Origin: Escallonia rubra | Lineage: Eukaryota; Streptophyta; Magnoliopsida; Escalloniales; Escalloniaceae | Length of the DNA stretch: 64,000 bases | Assembly: GCA_033065855.1 (NCBI GenBank) | Contig: JAVXUO010001502.1 | Span: 1-64,000 of the forward strand | Direction of reading: 5' to 3' | Shown: piece after piece, positions 23,026 to 34,182 of the stretch | Position numbering within the stretch: position 1 is the stretch's first letter | Layout: each line of letters begins with the position of its first letter | Position numbers and translations under genes: made by a program | Notes under the pieces: model-generated | The model's database searches: none | What the model was told of the DNA's origin: nothing | What the model saw: only the letters and a program-made list of their open reading frames with translations

Positions 23026-23413
23026 AACCCTGGGCCATTTCGGTAATTTGCCGCTCATCGGGGGCTATTTTCCTTATTTTACATTATACAAATTTTCCGA
23101 ATGACTTTTAGTTCAGGAAAGGGTGTGAGACACCCGAAAAGTTATTTTAAAGTTGTGATGAGATGTGTGTTTAAAAGTCGTTTGAAAAAACTATTCAGTT
23201 TTTCTGAAAAAACTATTCAGTTATTTTAGTCCGTTTGGGCCTAGGCCCTTAGGCCCACACCCTAGGCCACGTCTCGTCTGAATCAGCTACGGGGTGTGGA
23301 CGACCCGTGGGTAGCCTCTCGTAAGACCAAACCTGTGAATGCAAACATAATATGGAATTAGTTATTAATCACGAATATATTGACACGTCAACGAAGAATA
23401 TAAATGCTCAAAC

Positions 23414-24144
23414 CTGTAACAGAGTGATGCAGGCGAAAATAGACTTGGCACCCTTTCTCGTAGCTTTGTGCAATGCTCGATATAGGTGCGCAAGGACAGC
23501 TGAACCCCACGAATAGGAGTATACCTCCTCAAGATCCTCCAAGAACACCATATACTTCGGATGCACCGTGTTTTTCTTTTGCGTCGGAAGTAATATAGAT
23601 CCAATAATATACAAAAGGAATGCCTTCGTATACACCGAAAATCATGAGGAGTGTATTCATCCGGTAGCTCGCCGTACTGCTCTCTCAGCCATTTAAGTTT
23701 TATGCCGTTGGTTGAAAGAGCTTCCCTCGGAATTCCCGGAAAATACTGCCTAGCCATCTTTGCGATGGAAGCAGACGTTTTATTCGAAGTAATCGGTCTA
23801 CCGTGACATGGGATTCCAAGTATAAATCCGACGTCCTCTAACGTAATAGTCATTTCACCAAATCGGAAGTGAAATGAGTTCGTCTCACCCCTTCATCGTT
23901 CAACTAGAGCGGATATAAGGCAATCGTCGTGCCGAGACCAAATCCCGCAATCGGTGAAAACCGTCAAATTTTGATTGTGTAGTAGTTCTATTTGTTCATC
24001 GTTCAGTACCCACTCGGAATGGCCACTTGTGCTTTGACATGTTTCCAAAACACCCCTATCGACATCGTTAAATACGTGCCTCGCGACGTGGTCATCGTCA
24101 TCGTATAGGATTGATGTATCATGAGGTCCAGGGTTGAAATCCAT
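23414..24144 (-). pseudogene. Plant mobile domain (MAIN/PMD-like) gene fragment in E2
   Basis: Plant mobile domain proteins (PF10536) include Arabidopsis MAIN and many transposon-borne copies. From ATG 24144 the frame reads DFNPGPHDTSILY and SRHDDCLISALVER to a TGA at 23893-23895. It resumes in the same frame with FRFGEMTITLEDVGFILGIP, the domain signature. Near 23650 a frameshift moves the continuation (KAFLLYIIGSILLP, GSAVLAHLYRALHKAT, CITLLQ) to another frame. An intron donor follows at 23414/23413, after which the element's arm begins, so only the first exon is present. The locus at 47880-50620 has the same intron position. Confidence 0.8.
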
Positions 24145-24334
24145 ATCTGTAAGAACAAAATATAATCGTAAATTAACTTAGCGTCCATAATATTTACATT
24201 CCAAAACTGTAACTGAATCGTTAACCTAGCTTACCAACGCAATAACAATAGTCATTAAATCATTACTTTAATGTATGAAAACCATTCCTCACTTCCCACG
24301 ACTCCGAACGCTTAATAACCCTAGCCGCCTTCTC

Positions 24335-25600
24335 TAGGGTTTGCTTACATTTACGGACTGAGCAGTCATTCGAAAAAGTTGAAAGGGGCAAAATTACGAA
24401 AATACCCCTCTCGGGCGGCGAATTACCGAAATGCCCCTGGCATCCGGAAAAAACCCAAAAGTGCTTTAAGACGCTATTCTAAGGTTGCTGAGTCCATCCT
24501 TGATCTAGAAAGCATTTTAGGGATTTTTCGTCAAAAATTCCCGAACCGGTGTCCGGATCGAGCGCTTAAAAGTTTCATAGGCAAAAAATTGCTACCGGCT
24601 TCGGAATGGCCCGAATTCGTGGGGAGTAACCCTAGTCGCCTTCGCTAGGGTTTGCTTACATTTACGGACTGAAAAGACGTTCGAAAAAGTTGACAACGTA
24701 AAATTACGAAAATACCCCTCTCGGGCGGCGAATTACCAAAATGCCCCCTGGCATCGGGAAAAATCTCAAAAGTGCTTTAAGACGCTATTCTAAGGTTGCT
24801 GAGTTCATCCTTGATCTAGAAAGCATTTTAGGGAATTTTCGTTAAAAAATCCCGAACCGGTGTCCGGATCGAGCGATTAAAAGTTGCATAGGCAAAAAAT
24901 TGCTACCGGCTTCGGAATGGCACAAATTCGTGGGGAATGGAACTTCCCATCTTCGCTAGGGTTTGCTTACATTTACGGACAGTATTGACGCTCGAAAAAG
25001 TTGACAGCGTGAAATTACGAAAATACCCCTATCGGGCGGCGAATTACCAAAATGCCCCCTGGCATCGGGAAAAATCTCAAAAGTGATTTAAGACGCTATT
25101 CTAAGGTTTCTGAGTTCATCCTTGATCTAAAAAGTATTTTAGGGATTTTTCGTCAAAAAATCCCGAACCGGTGTCCGGATCGAGCGCTTAAAAGCCCGTT
25201 CGGCAAAAAGTTGCAACCGGCTTCGGAATGCCCCGAATTCGTGGGGAATGGAACTTTCCAACATCCTTAGGGTTTGCTTACATTTACGGACGGAGCAGTC
25301 ATTTGAAAAAGTTGAAAGGGGAAAAATTACGAAAATACCCCTATCGGCCGGTGAATTACCAAAATGCCCCCTGGCATCGGGAAAAATCTCAAAAGTGCTT
25401 TAATACGCTATTCTAAGGTTGCTGAGTCCATCCTTGATCTAAAAAGCATTTTAGGGATTTTTCGTCAAAAAATCCCGAACCGGTGTCCGGATCGAGCGCT
25501 TAAAAGCCCGTTTGGCAAAAAATTGCTATAGGCTTCGGAATGGCCCGAATTCATGGGGAATGGAACTTTCCAACATCCTAGGGTTCTCAAAAAAGTTTCG
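24335..25600. repeat. Four tandem 312-bp units, right arm of E2
   Basis: Inverse of the left array; the landmark CGGAATGGCCCGAATTC recurs near 24602, 24914, 25224 and 25537. Confidence 0.93.
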
Positions 25601-26138
25601 CGCGAAATCGCGCTAGCTTGATATTTTAAATTACACTGCGAAGTTACAAGGTTGCGCGTATCAGTTAACCCCTTTCCAGTATTTGAAAAAATCTGAACTT
25701 TTTACCTGATACAGATCTTTTAAAAATAACTAGGGTCTGTGTTTTGTACTTTGGCAAAATCTAGCTCTAGCTATTTTTTATAAATTCGTGAAAAATCATA
25801 ATTTTGACGGCCTAAAAAATCGCTATTTTCGAATCTTTCGAATGTAATACCCCGATTTGTAAAAACGTAATTTTGACGCCCTAAACACGATATTTAGGCT
25901 ATGGTAAGAACAATTTAAGCGTAACAACAATTTAAATTAACATTGAATTATAAGAAAATTCAAAATACTTACTTGTTTTGACTTGAAAAAAATGACGAAG
26001 AAATCCACCGATCTTCTTCTAGCGGTTATCCACCGATCTTCTAGCGTAAAATTTTTTTCGCTCGTATTGTTGTGGAGATTATGTAGGTGAGATAGGGAGA
26101 CTGATGAGAGTGTAAGAAATAATTCGGGGGAAGAGGGT

Positions 26139-26145
26139 TTTTATA
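26139..26145 (-). promoter_or_regulatory. Inward-facing TATA box in E2 right arm
   Basis: Mirror of the left-arm box, with the donor-like site at about 25973/25972. On the minus strand it reads towards the plant-mobile-domain fragment at 24144-23414, so it could drive that gene. Confidence 0.5.
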
Positions 26146-26904
26146 GACAGAAAAGTGAGCCGTGGGAGGGGGGGGCAACTGATGTTGTGCCATTTGTAGA
26201 AGAGGGGTGGGGGCCAAAACAAACAAGCAAATTGGAGGGAGGAAGGTCTGCCGAAGGGGGGGTGGGGGTCTAGGGAAAAAATTGGCCAAGTGGGGAATGG
26301 GGTGGGGGTCTGGGAAACAATTTGGACAAGTGGGGAGGGGGGTGGGGGCCTAGGGGGGGGGGAAATAAACAAGTGGGGAGGGGGAAGAGGGGTGGGGGCC
26401 AAGGGGAAATTCGGGTGACTGCCCCGAAGGGGGGAGGGGGGGCCAAGGGAGGGGTGGGGACACGTGGGGGGGGGGAAGATGTGGGGGCCACGGGGGAGGT
26501 TGGATAAAAAAAATGGAGGGAAACTGGACTGGGGCAGGCCAAAAAATAAAAAAAGAAACTGGACTGGGGGAGGGGCAGGCCAAAAAAAAAGGGAGGGGCA
26601 GGCCAAAAAGGCCAAAAAAAAAAATTGGACTGCCAGCGATTGGGCCAAAGCCAATCGGCCGCCAGTCAGGCGATTGGGCTTGGGCCAATCGCATGACAAT
26701 CATGCGATTGGGCCAAGGCCAATCGCCTGACTGTCGGCCGATTGGCTTTGGGCCCAATCGCACGACAGTCAGGCGATAGGCCCAAGGCCAATCGCGGCCC
26801 TCCAGGGCCCAGTCCATCCATTTTTTTTTTATACAATCGGTTGAAAGTCCAGCGATTCGGTGGGAAATTTTTTTTTTCCCACCGGTGGGTGTGTATCGAA
26901 CCCC

Positions 26905-26919
26905 TATATATATATATAT
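26905..26919. repeat. 15-bp TA spacer between E2 and E3
   Basis: TATATATATATATAT only. Confidence 0.95.
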
Positions 26920-27862
26920 GGGAGCTGATCCTTTGAGAGCGCTAGCAAAATGGTGGATCTCGCAAACGCGATCTGGCCGTCCATCCTGAAAGATTGACGG
27001 CCCAGATCGTGCCTTTTTCAAATACTGTCAGTTGTCTTTTTTAACTTTTTGCCCCTCCGCCCGTCCACTACACTGTATCGCGGACGGTCCAAATCTTTTT
27101 TTTACGTTTTTTTAAGTACGTCCGCTACATAATGTAGCGGACGATTTTTTAAAAAAAATACCCTCCTGTTCCATCCGCTACATTATGTAGCGGAGGAGTA
27201 GGCAGACACTATTTTTTTTTCCTGTCCTTTCTCTCATTAAAATTCTGACACGTTTCTCTCTCTCTCTCTCATTTCTCTCGTCAATTTCTGACACACTCTC
27301 TTTCCTCTCTCTCTCTCTCTATCTGGTGCTGGTGCCATATTATTATGTCCTGAGCTCCGAAGAGAGATGTGATTCTGGTTTGATAGCCACACCATTTGAA
27401 GATTCAAGATGTATTTTCTTTTAATGATGGCTCCACTTTCTAGACTACAGCCTTGCTTCACGAGATTCATGGTAGTTGTTGGTGATTGCTGGGTAAACCA
27501 CATTCTCCGCTGGAAGAATTGCTTGACATCTTAGAAGCTGACACACATAGGTAAGCAATAAGATTTGGCCCTTCAGCCTTCCCCAAAGCAACATATTTTT
27601 GTCAATGGTAATTTTATTCGTGGTTGATTTCAAACACTAGTTGGACTTTGCTTAAAGAATGGCTCATTTACAGACACTTTCTCTCTCTGTTCTCTCACCA
27701 TGTTTGCAATCCCATTGGAACTGTCAAGGTTTTAAACAACAAATTATGCTCGCGAGAGAGAGAGAGAGAGGAGAGAGAGAAATTGAACCCTCCACTTCTT
27801 CTTCATCCTTTGTTGCTGTTGCTGTGGTTGAGGAAGAACAGGAAAATGAGGACAGTGAGAGA

Positions 27863-27897
<35 letters not shown>

Positions 27898-28261
27898 TCA
27901 GAAGGACAATGAGAGAAAGGACAGAGAAAGAGAAAAAAAAAAGTAGTGTCTGTCTACTCGTCCGCTACATAATGTAGCGGATGGAACATGAGGGTATTTT
28001 TATCAAAAAATAGTCCGCTACATTATGTAGCGGACGTACTTAAAAAAACGTAAAAAAAAAGATTTGGACCGTCTGCGATACACTGTAGCGGACGGACGGA
28101 GGGGCAAAAAGGTAAAAAAGTCCTTCCGCGACATAGTGTCGCGGACGACTGACAGGTTTTCGAAAAAGGCGCGATCTGGGCCGTCCATCTTTCAGGATGG
28201 ACGGCCAGATCGCGTTTGCAGGATCTCCTATTTTGCTAGCGCTCTTAACGGATCAGCTCCC
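26920..28261. mobile_element. E3: 1.3-kb MULE-like TIR element
   Basis: TIRs of about 300 bp (26920-27225 and 27945-28261) begin GGGAGCTGATCC. They contain AGCGCTAGCAAAAT, the CGTCCATCC...GGATGGACG hairpin and two CCGCTACA...TGTAGCGG palindromes per arm. E3 is flanked by TA repeats. The interior holds CT-rich runs on the left, GA-rich runs on the right, and about 500 bp of unrecognised sequence with an open minus-strand frame (27633-27445). That piece may be a captured gene fragment; I cannot name it. Confidence 0.8.
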
Positions 28262-28273
28262 TATATATATATA

Positions 28274-29053
28274 AAGTGATCATGTCACTGCTTACATATA
28301 CGCTTTCTTAACTCGCCATGTGAACATTTTAAACTTTTTAAAGACATTTTGAATTTATTCACCTTTGCAATAACGATTTGAATTTCTTTACTTCTTTCTC
28401 CCCGTCTCACTTATTCATTTGATTTGTATTCCTTTTTGCCATTTAAATTTCAACAAATTAAATATATTTTACATTTTTCTCTCTTCTATATCAACATGTC
28501 CCGTCTAAAAAANTTATTTACATCTTTGCAATTTCATTAGTTCCTAAGATTTTGTCAAAACTAATTCTCTATGTACTTTCTTTAATCTTTAAATCTTTTC
28601 TATTGTTTAAAGAAGCTCAATATTCTCTACAAGTTTTTCTTTGTAACTAAGATAATCTCCCTCCTTTTATTTCATTACAAGTTTATATATATAGTTTACT
28701 CTCTTATTTATTTTTCAATCATTTTTTGCATATGTTTACTCTTTCTTGGTGGGTTTGAGTAGTACAAACCTCAACACACGGTTTATTATAGTCAGAACTA
28801 TCACTATTATTACTATTTAGTTGGGACCGACTATTTCTATCATTTCATATAATAATTTTTTTCATCTTCATTTGTTGCTAAAAGCTATCAATTACTACTC
28901 AAATTTATTTTTCATGACAAAAATTGGTAAGAAAATTCATATGAAAAGGTGAAAATAAAATTTTTAATTATTTTTTGTCACTACCAATTTTATTATTATC
29001 ATTATAAGGATACAAGTACGAGATCTCTCAATCAGTATTTTGATAGTTGTTGC
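28274..29053. other. AT-rich stretch, possibly Helitron interior
   Basis: No coding frame. One ambiguous base at 28513. It leads into a Helitron-like 3' end at 29055-29084. Confidence 0.35.
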
Positions 29054-29054
29054 T

Positions 29055-29084
29055 CCCGTCTGCAATGCTCGGGATCAAAACTAG
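29055..29084 (+). mobile_element. Helitron-like 3' end
   Basis: CCCG...CGGG stem (29055-29073), then GATCAAAA and CTAG followed by T. This resembles the end of the Helitron at 44629-47053 (CCCGTGC...GCACGGG, ATTCTGGG, CTAG). The 5' end was not found. Confidence 0.35.
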
Positions 29085-29216
29085 TACATTGATTATTGTT
29101 CTTCCACCATTTAGTATAAATGATCTTAAAAAGCAAGTCAACAATGTAACCTAATCAAGAATAACTCTACGGGTCTGTTTACGAACTACAATATAGCATA
29201 AAGTCTTAAAAAGTAT

Positions 29217-29271
29217 CTCGGGCCGGACGGAGATTGGCCCTCGAGGGCAAAGGCAGAAGGGAGCTTGACTG
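29217..29271 (+). other. Plastid 23S rRNA fragment, copy 1
   Basis: CTCGGGCCGGACGGAGATTG through GCAAAGGCAGAAGGGAGCTT and GACTG agrees with a stretch of plant chloroplast 23S rRNA as I remember it. It is about 55 bp, inside the 159-bp duplication. It is not a functional rRNA gene. Confidence 0.65.
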
Positions 29272-29375
29272 TGCATACCACCTATCGTGAGATAGAAAAG
29301 ATATTTACAGTATAAAAAAAATCTTATCTGGCTATAAAGAATAAGCTTTGTATAGCATAAAGTCTTAAAAAGTAT

Positions 29376-29430
29376 CTCGGGCCGGACAGAGATTGGCCCT
29401 CGAGGGCAAAGGCAGAAGGGAGCTTGACTG
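29376..29430 (+). other. Plastid 23S rRNA fragment, copy 2
   Basis: Same 55 bp as copy 1 with one difference (GGACAGAG for GGACGGAG). Confidence 0.65.
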
Positions 29431-29509
29431 TGCATACCACCTATCGTGAGATAGAAAAGATATTTACAGTATAAAAAATATCTTATCTGGCTATAAAGAA
29501 TAAGCTTTG

Positions 29510-30427
29510 TACCTGAATTAATCACGACTAACTTAAGTAAATTATCAAAATATGAATTCACATGCATTACTCTTAATTTTCGGTTATCAAACAACATTGT
29601 TTGTTTGATTATGATGCATGCAATTATTATGAGATATTTACATATACATTTTTGTTTACCTATATTTTCTTCATATTATAAGTTGAAAGACAAAGAATAA
29701 ATAGCAAAATAGTGGAGCCGCTAGTTACTTACTTTCTTTAAGCTTTTGTTATAAGTTGTCAAATAAAATTTCAAATGAATATTGGTTTAGCACCTAGAGT
29801 AGTAGAATAGTCATGACAATACCATATAGAGTAAAATAACGAATATAATTGTAGTTGTAATTAAATATAGTGACGCTGTCACATATCCCTTTTGAATCGT
29901 AAATATTATATATGAATTTAATCCCTTAACATCAGAGGGATTTTAAGGTGTTATGTTCTTGAGATTATTATAACGATTAAGTAGAAATTTAAAAGGAATA
30001 AAGTTGTATTTTAAATTTAACATGACTTATGTATATACCTTATCACTTTCAATTAGATTATCACTTTCTGCAAAAATAAAATTTAACAGAACGACGACAT
30101 AGTAACTAATATTTCATATATATGTTTTTATTTAATTCTTGTAAGATCCTAGTAATGAGAAAATTCAAGTTGATAAAGATGAATTGTCCTTGTTTTAGAA
30201 TGTTGAAATTATTTTTCACATCTTCAATGACTATTTTTTCTCACGAAGTTATAATTTTTATATCTACTATATGCATTTAATGATATTTTCTCATGAATTA
30301 CACTTATTTTATCACAACATAATATAAGCGTGATGTCAAAATATGTTGGGTTATACCTATAACTATAATGAGCTTATAAAGGATAAAAAAATATATTATA
30401 TTAGGCTAATATTATAGGGCGAGCGTT
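29510..30427. other. AT-rich stretch without recognised features
   Basis: No long frame on either strand and no clear repeat. Confidence 0.5.
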
Positions 30428-33400
30428 AACTACAAGAAAATTAGGATTTTGAGACGGACTTTTAGCGACAGAAGATATTCTGTCGCCAAAACGTATTTCA
30501 ACGACGGATAAACCCGTTGGTAAAATGTCCGTCATTAAAAATTATAAGCGACGGAAAGTTACCATCGCTAAAAATTCCGTCGTTAAATATATCTTTTGTC
30601 GACGGGCTTTTAGCGACGGCTTCATTCCGTCGCTAAAAGTCCTTATAAAAATAGCTTTGTCTTTTTTCACTCTCCCCATTTCTCTCTGTCTCTCACTCTC
30701 ACCCACTCACCGGCGATATTGGCGGTCTCCCTCTCCAACGACCCACCTCCGGCGATATCACCGCCCCCCTCCCCCAGCATCGTGCCCCTCCATATCTGCG
30801 TGCCACCAACGTTGCGCCACCAATTCCTTCCACTGCCGCGCCACCAAGGCCCTCCATTGCCGTCGCGCCCCCAACACTGTCGCCGCCGCACCACCTCTCT
30901 GTATGTCCATTTGCCCTAATTTGCTTTAATGCATGTTTAAGCGCCATTTGCCCTAATTTTCTTCAGTTCTGATTTATATCAATTTGCCCTAATTGGAACT
31001 TGCCCTAATTTGTTTATGGAATTATGATATGTTTCTTATAATTTCAATTATTTTTAATTGCTGATGGAATTGATTTTGTAACTGATGGAATTAGGTTGTT
31101 TAATTGCTGATGGAATTGATGCCCACATTTGTATATTACTAGAAAGTATAGCGAATTGAGATTGTTGACGGAGGATGGGACCCAATTGAATTCCGATATC
31201 GGATATGTGATTTAGTTGAATGGTAGGTTGAAATTAGGCTTATATAATTAGGTTAACGCGATAATAATTTTGTTGAAACATCCCATTTAAAACTCCCACC
31301 GCCATGAGGCAGTGTGTTCGAAAGGCAATCTGCTGAGAGAAAACGTAGGTGTGTGCTTTAGTGTGTGCTCTGTGTGGGTGCATTAGACTGTTAGAGTGAG
31401 CTGTGTGTGCCGGTTATTGTGTGCGCTACGTGAGTGCATGAGTGTAGGTACGTCGCGTGTATTTGTGTGAGTGTAAGGAGTTGTCTAGGCAGCTATGTGT
31501 GTGTGAGTTATGTGTTCGGTAGTGTGTATAATGAATGGTACATTGGTGTGAGGTGTGAGGTATTTGTATTGTATTGAGTGTGTAAGTGGGATTGAATGTG
31601 GTTGCTTATGTGTGTCTATAAGAGGAGAGGGACTGCTGAAGTAATTAGAGGGTGGTAGTGAATAACTGTGCGCACACGTGTGTATGCAAATTGGCGTAGT
31701 GAAAGGCGAGAGCATTTGGGTAGCATACTTTGGTCATTAACTTGTGAAATTCTATAGTAAGATACTTTGGATTAACTTGTCTGCGTGAGTTTAGTGAGTG
31801 AGTGAATGGAGGGAAATGGGTGTAGCTTATGACGTGCTCTGTGTAGGGGTGTGATTGTTGTGAAGTGTGGAGTGGAAACAAATTCTATACCCCATTGACA
31901 ATAACTTGGATTGTTTTTTATCTTTCGAGATAAAGCGTAAGGTTTCTACCAAATTGGATAACTGTTCCAAAATTTTGCGAATTCGTTTATTTTTCATAGT
32001 ATTAGTGGTAGTCTAACGCTACATAAAAAATTACAAGAATAAAAATAAGTGGTATCGGAGTTAATTTCTGTAGTGCACGTTTCGTTCTTAACCCTAATAC
32101 TACGTACCTATTAACAAGAATGTCATTTGTGAACGAAATATACATAAGGTTTAGGTTGTTTCATTTTTTTCTTTTGAATTATATCTTCTCTTTTTGAACG
32201 GCAAAGTATATACGTAAATAATAGATGCCGCTAGGCACTCTTTTCATGCAAAGTCAAAAAAAATTGTTTGTAAGAACTGGATAGATGAGACGTTTTGAAT
32301 CTACATATATATCTATAATATGATTTCAAAATTTATTGAAAAGATGAGTGAATTGTTCTTTCAATTACGTATTGCAAAAACTACTTGAAGGCTTCATGCT
32401 TTTTCTTTTTTGTTACACTGAGTTAAAACTTCTAATGTTTTACCCGCTGGAGCATAGTACTAGTTACTACTATTGCTTTTGTCGCAACATTAACAAGACA
32501 AGCCACTAATCATTTGCACCAACATATTTTTTCCACTCACAAGGATTTGAGCAGTATTTTTTTTATTATGAAACAATTTTTCCATCTTCATGCCATAAAA
32601 AGCGTCCGAATATACTTTCCTGGAGACTAGTAAAGTTTACTGTGTTGCACATGAAATAGTGGTTCTTGCAAGCATGAACGATTCTTAAAAAATAAAGCAA
32701 TGTCTTCGGACGTGTCCGGAGGTTTCGGACACTTATCGGTAGGCGTCGAACACGTGTCCAGAGGTGTCGGACACATGTCGGTAGGCGTCGGACACGTGTC
32801 TAACGAGCCTAATTAGTTTTAATTCATCCTAAGAACCTAATGAAAATCAAATTATCTGTAATTACCCCAAGTTAGCCCTAATTAGCAAATCTTTGAACTT
32901 TGATGGTTTTTTGTCTTCGTTGAGATCCAGTGATTGGATTTGCACTAGGGTTAGGTTTCATTCAGTGATTGGTTTGAGATTTTTGGGGTGTTATTTGTAA
33001 TATGTGAGTGACGTTCAACAGTATAGGTGGCTATTTGGATGGTGAAATGATGATGTGCGTAGTTGAGATTTTTGTGGTAGTCATTTTAGCTACAACTCGC
33101 CGTGGATCTGTTTTTTTAGCATCACTTTAACATAATTTGATTGATTTAATTCAGTTATGAAATTGATGCTCGTCGATTGAATAATCCTTGATTGGTTTTT
33201 CATGTTAAAGTAGGTTAAATGGCTTCTGCTTCGGTGAACAGGGACGTTTCAGTCAGCAGGAACTTCTTCAAGGTCATGATGCCTGGTTTTCATACAGAAC
33301 TTGTATGTCATCCCGCTTTCTCTGTGTTTTCGTGTGTGTTAAAAGTTTTATCTTTAGTTAAAAGCTTACATGTCTTATTGTATTATGAATATATTAGGCC

Positions 33401-34182
33401 AAACCGGTAGCATTTTGGAGATTGCTTACCATATTGAGATTTGAAGCAACTTTAACGAGCCGCAAGGGGTCATGGCTTGTTAAATTGAAGAAGAAGGTTG
33501 GCCAAGAGGTTCTTTGCTTCGAAGAGGGTTGAAGCAAATTCGTGCAGCAGCATGACCTCCATCTAGGAGACTTTTGAACACATGGGGCAAATGCGTTTTC
33601 AAATGCTGATGTTTGATCAAAGCACTCGTGAAAAACTTTTCCCCCAATGTTAAACTCTGAGCCGTAATTAGATAATATTTTAAATTAATCGCATTGGATA
33701 TGTACATTTTGAAAAATTTTGTGTTATTTGAACATTGACTATTTATTTGATAATTTTAGGTTGTTAATTGTGCATTTGATAATTATGATTATTGATCGAT
33801 GATTGTAGATTCTTAATCGTGCATTTGAGATATTGAGATTGTTGACGGAGGATGGGACCCAATTGGTTTGAATTTTTTATTACAGGTTTAAATTAAAAAA
33901 TGACTTTAACTTTTAGCGACAGATTAATTCCGTCGCTAAATATTTTATCCCATCGCTAATTGCATAAAAAAGATATTCCGTCGCTAATTTAGAAATAAAT
34001 CCGTCACCAAAAGTTTTATATTAGACGACGGATTTTATAATTCCGTTGCAAAACTTTTAGTAACGGCCTTTTATACAAGGGACTTTTAGCGACGGTAATT
34101 CCGTCGCTAAAAGTTTTAGCCACGGAATATAGGCTTTTAGCGACGGATTTTACCGTCGCTAAAGGCCTTACTTCTTGTAGTA
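30428..34182. mobile_element. CACTA-1: non-autonomous CACTA element with B3 gene fragment
   Basis: Ends ACTACAAGAA / TTCTTGTAGT match CACTA termini (usually CACTACAAGAAAA); both outermost C/G positions are changed here. Subterminal zones (30440-30640 and 33900-34170) hold many TTAGCGACGG and CCGTCGCTAA words in both orientations, as in En/Spm elements. The interior has a 5' CT-rich/GCC-rich leader (30660-30900), a GT-rich tract (31330-31700), a TCGGACACGTGTC cluster (32700-32810) and a B3 fragment. No transposase is recognised. A clean 3-bp target duplication is not visible. Confidence 0.8.
33219..33690 (+). pseudogene. B3 (REM-type) domain fragment captured in CACTA-1
   Basis: From ATG 33219 the frame reads MASASVNRDVSVSRN then FFKVMMPGFHTEL, the start of a REM-type B3 domain, followed by an intron-like stretch from about 33304. 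Downstream (33450-33690), frames interrupted by indels and stops keep B3 landmarks: the SRKG-like turn, a basic strand, a DLHLGDF equivalent and a DQSTREK-like end. The DNA clearly resembles the minus-strand B3 fragment of E1, including the intron start. It is decayed beyond function. Confidence 0.72.

Larger units (their letters stand above)
20495..26904. mobile_element. E2: 6.4-kb element with 2.5-kb inverted arms around a plant-mobile-domain fragment
   Basis: Outer ends GGGGTTCGATACACACCC and its inverse, flanked by TA repeats (15 bp on the right). Inverted arms run 20495 to about 23025 and about 24335 to 26904. From outside in, each arm has a CCAATCGC hairpin cluster, a C-rich (or G-rich) tract, a TATA box facing inward, a splice-donor-like site and four 312-bp repeats. 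The centre (23026-24334) holds a minus-strand gene fragment. Arm length and inward promoters fit a Mutator-like element, but ends differ from E1/M1/E3. Confidence 0.75.
24335..26904 (-). repeat. E2 right inverted arm
   Basis: Mirror of 20495-23025; the G-rich tract here is the complement of the C-rich tract on the left. Differences between arms are small indels in homopolymers and scattered substitutions. Confidence 0.9.
29192..29509. repeat. Two tandem copies of a 159-bp unit
   Basis: Copies start at 29192 and 29351 and differ at only a few bases. 159 bp is 53 codons, so a minus-strand frame (29597-29151) stays open through both and repeats 53 residues; no protein family is recognised. Confidence 0.93.

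Noticed and set aside
21751..25416. Repeated frames with DLKSILGIF, CPDRALKS
   Set aside because: They recur once per 312-bp unit in an LTR-derived repeat, with stops at differing points; no protein family.
27624..27977. Glu/Arg-rich frames in E3
   Set aside because: Produced by (GA)n microsatellites; no conserved domain.
20228..28273. Helitron or Tc1/mariner assignment for E1/M1/E3
   Set aside because: Perfect long TIRs exclude Helitron; TIRs of 290 bp and captured gene pieces fit MULE better than Tc1/mariner, though TA flanks alone would allow the latter, so the superfamily call stays inferential.
29217..29430. Functional rRNA gene
   Set aside because: Only about 55 bp per copy, no neighbouring rRNA sequence.
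29151..29597. Minus-strand 148-codon frame with a perfect internal repeat
   Set aside because: Explained by the 159-bp tandem duplication over a plastid rRNA fragment; no sign of coding.
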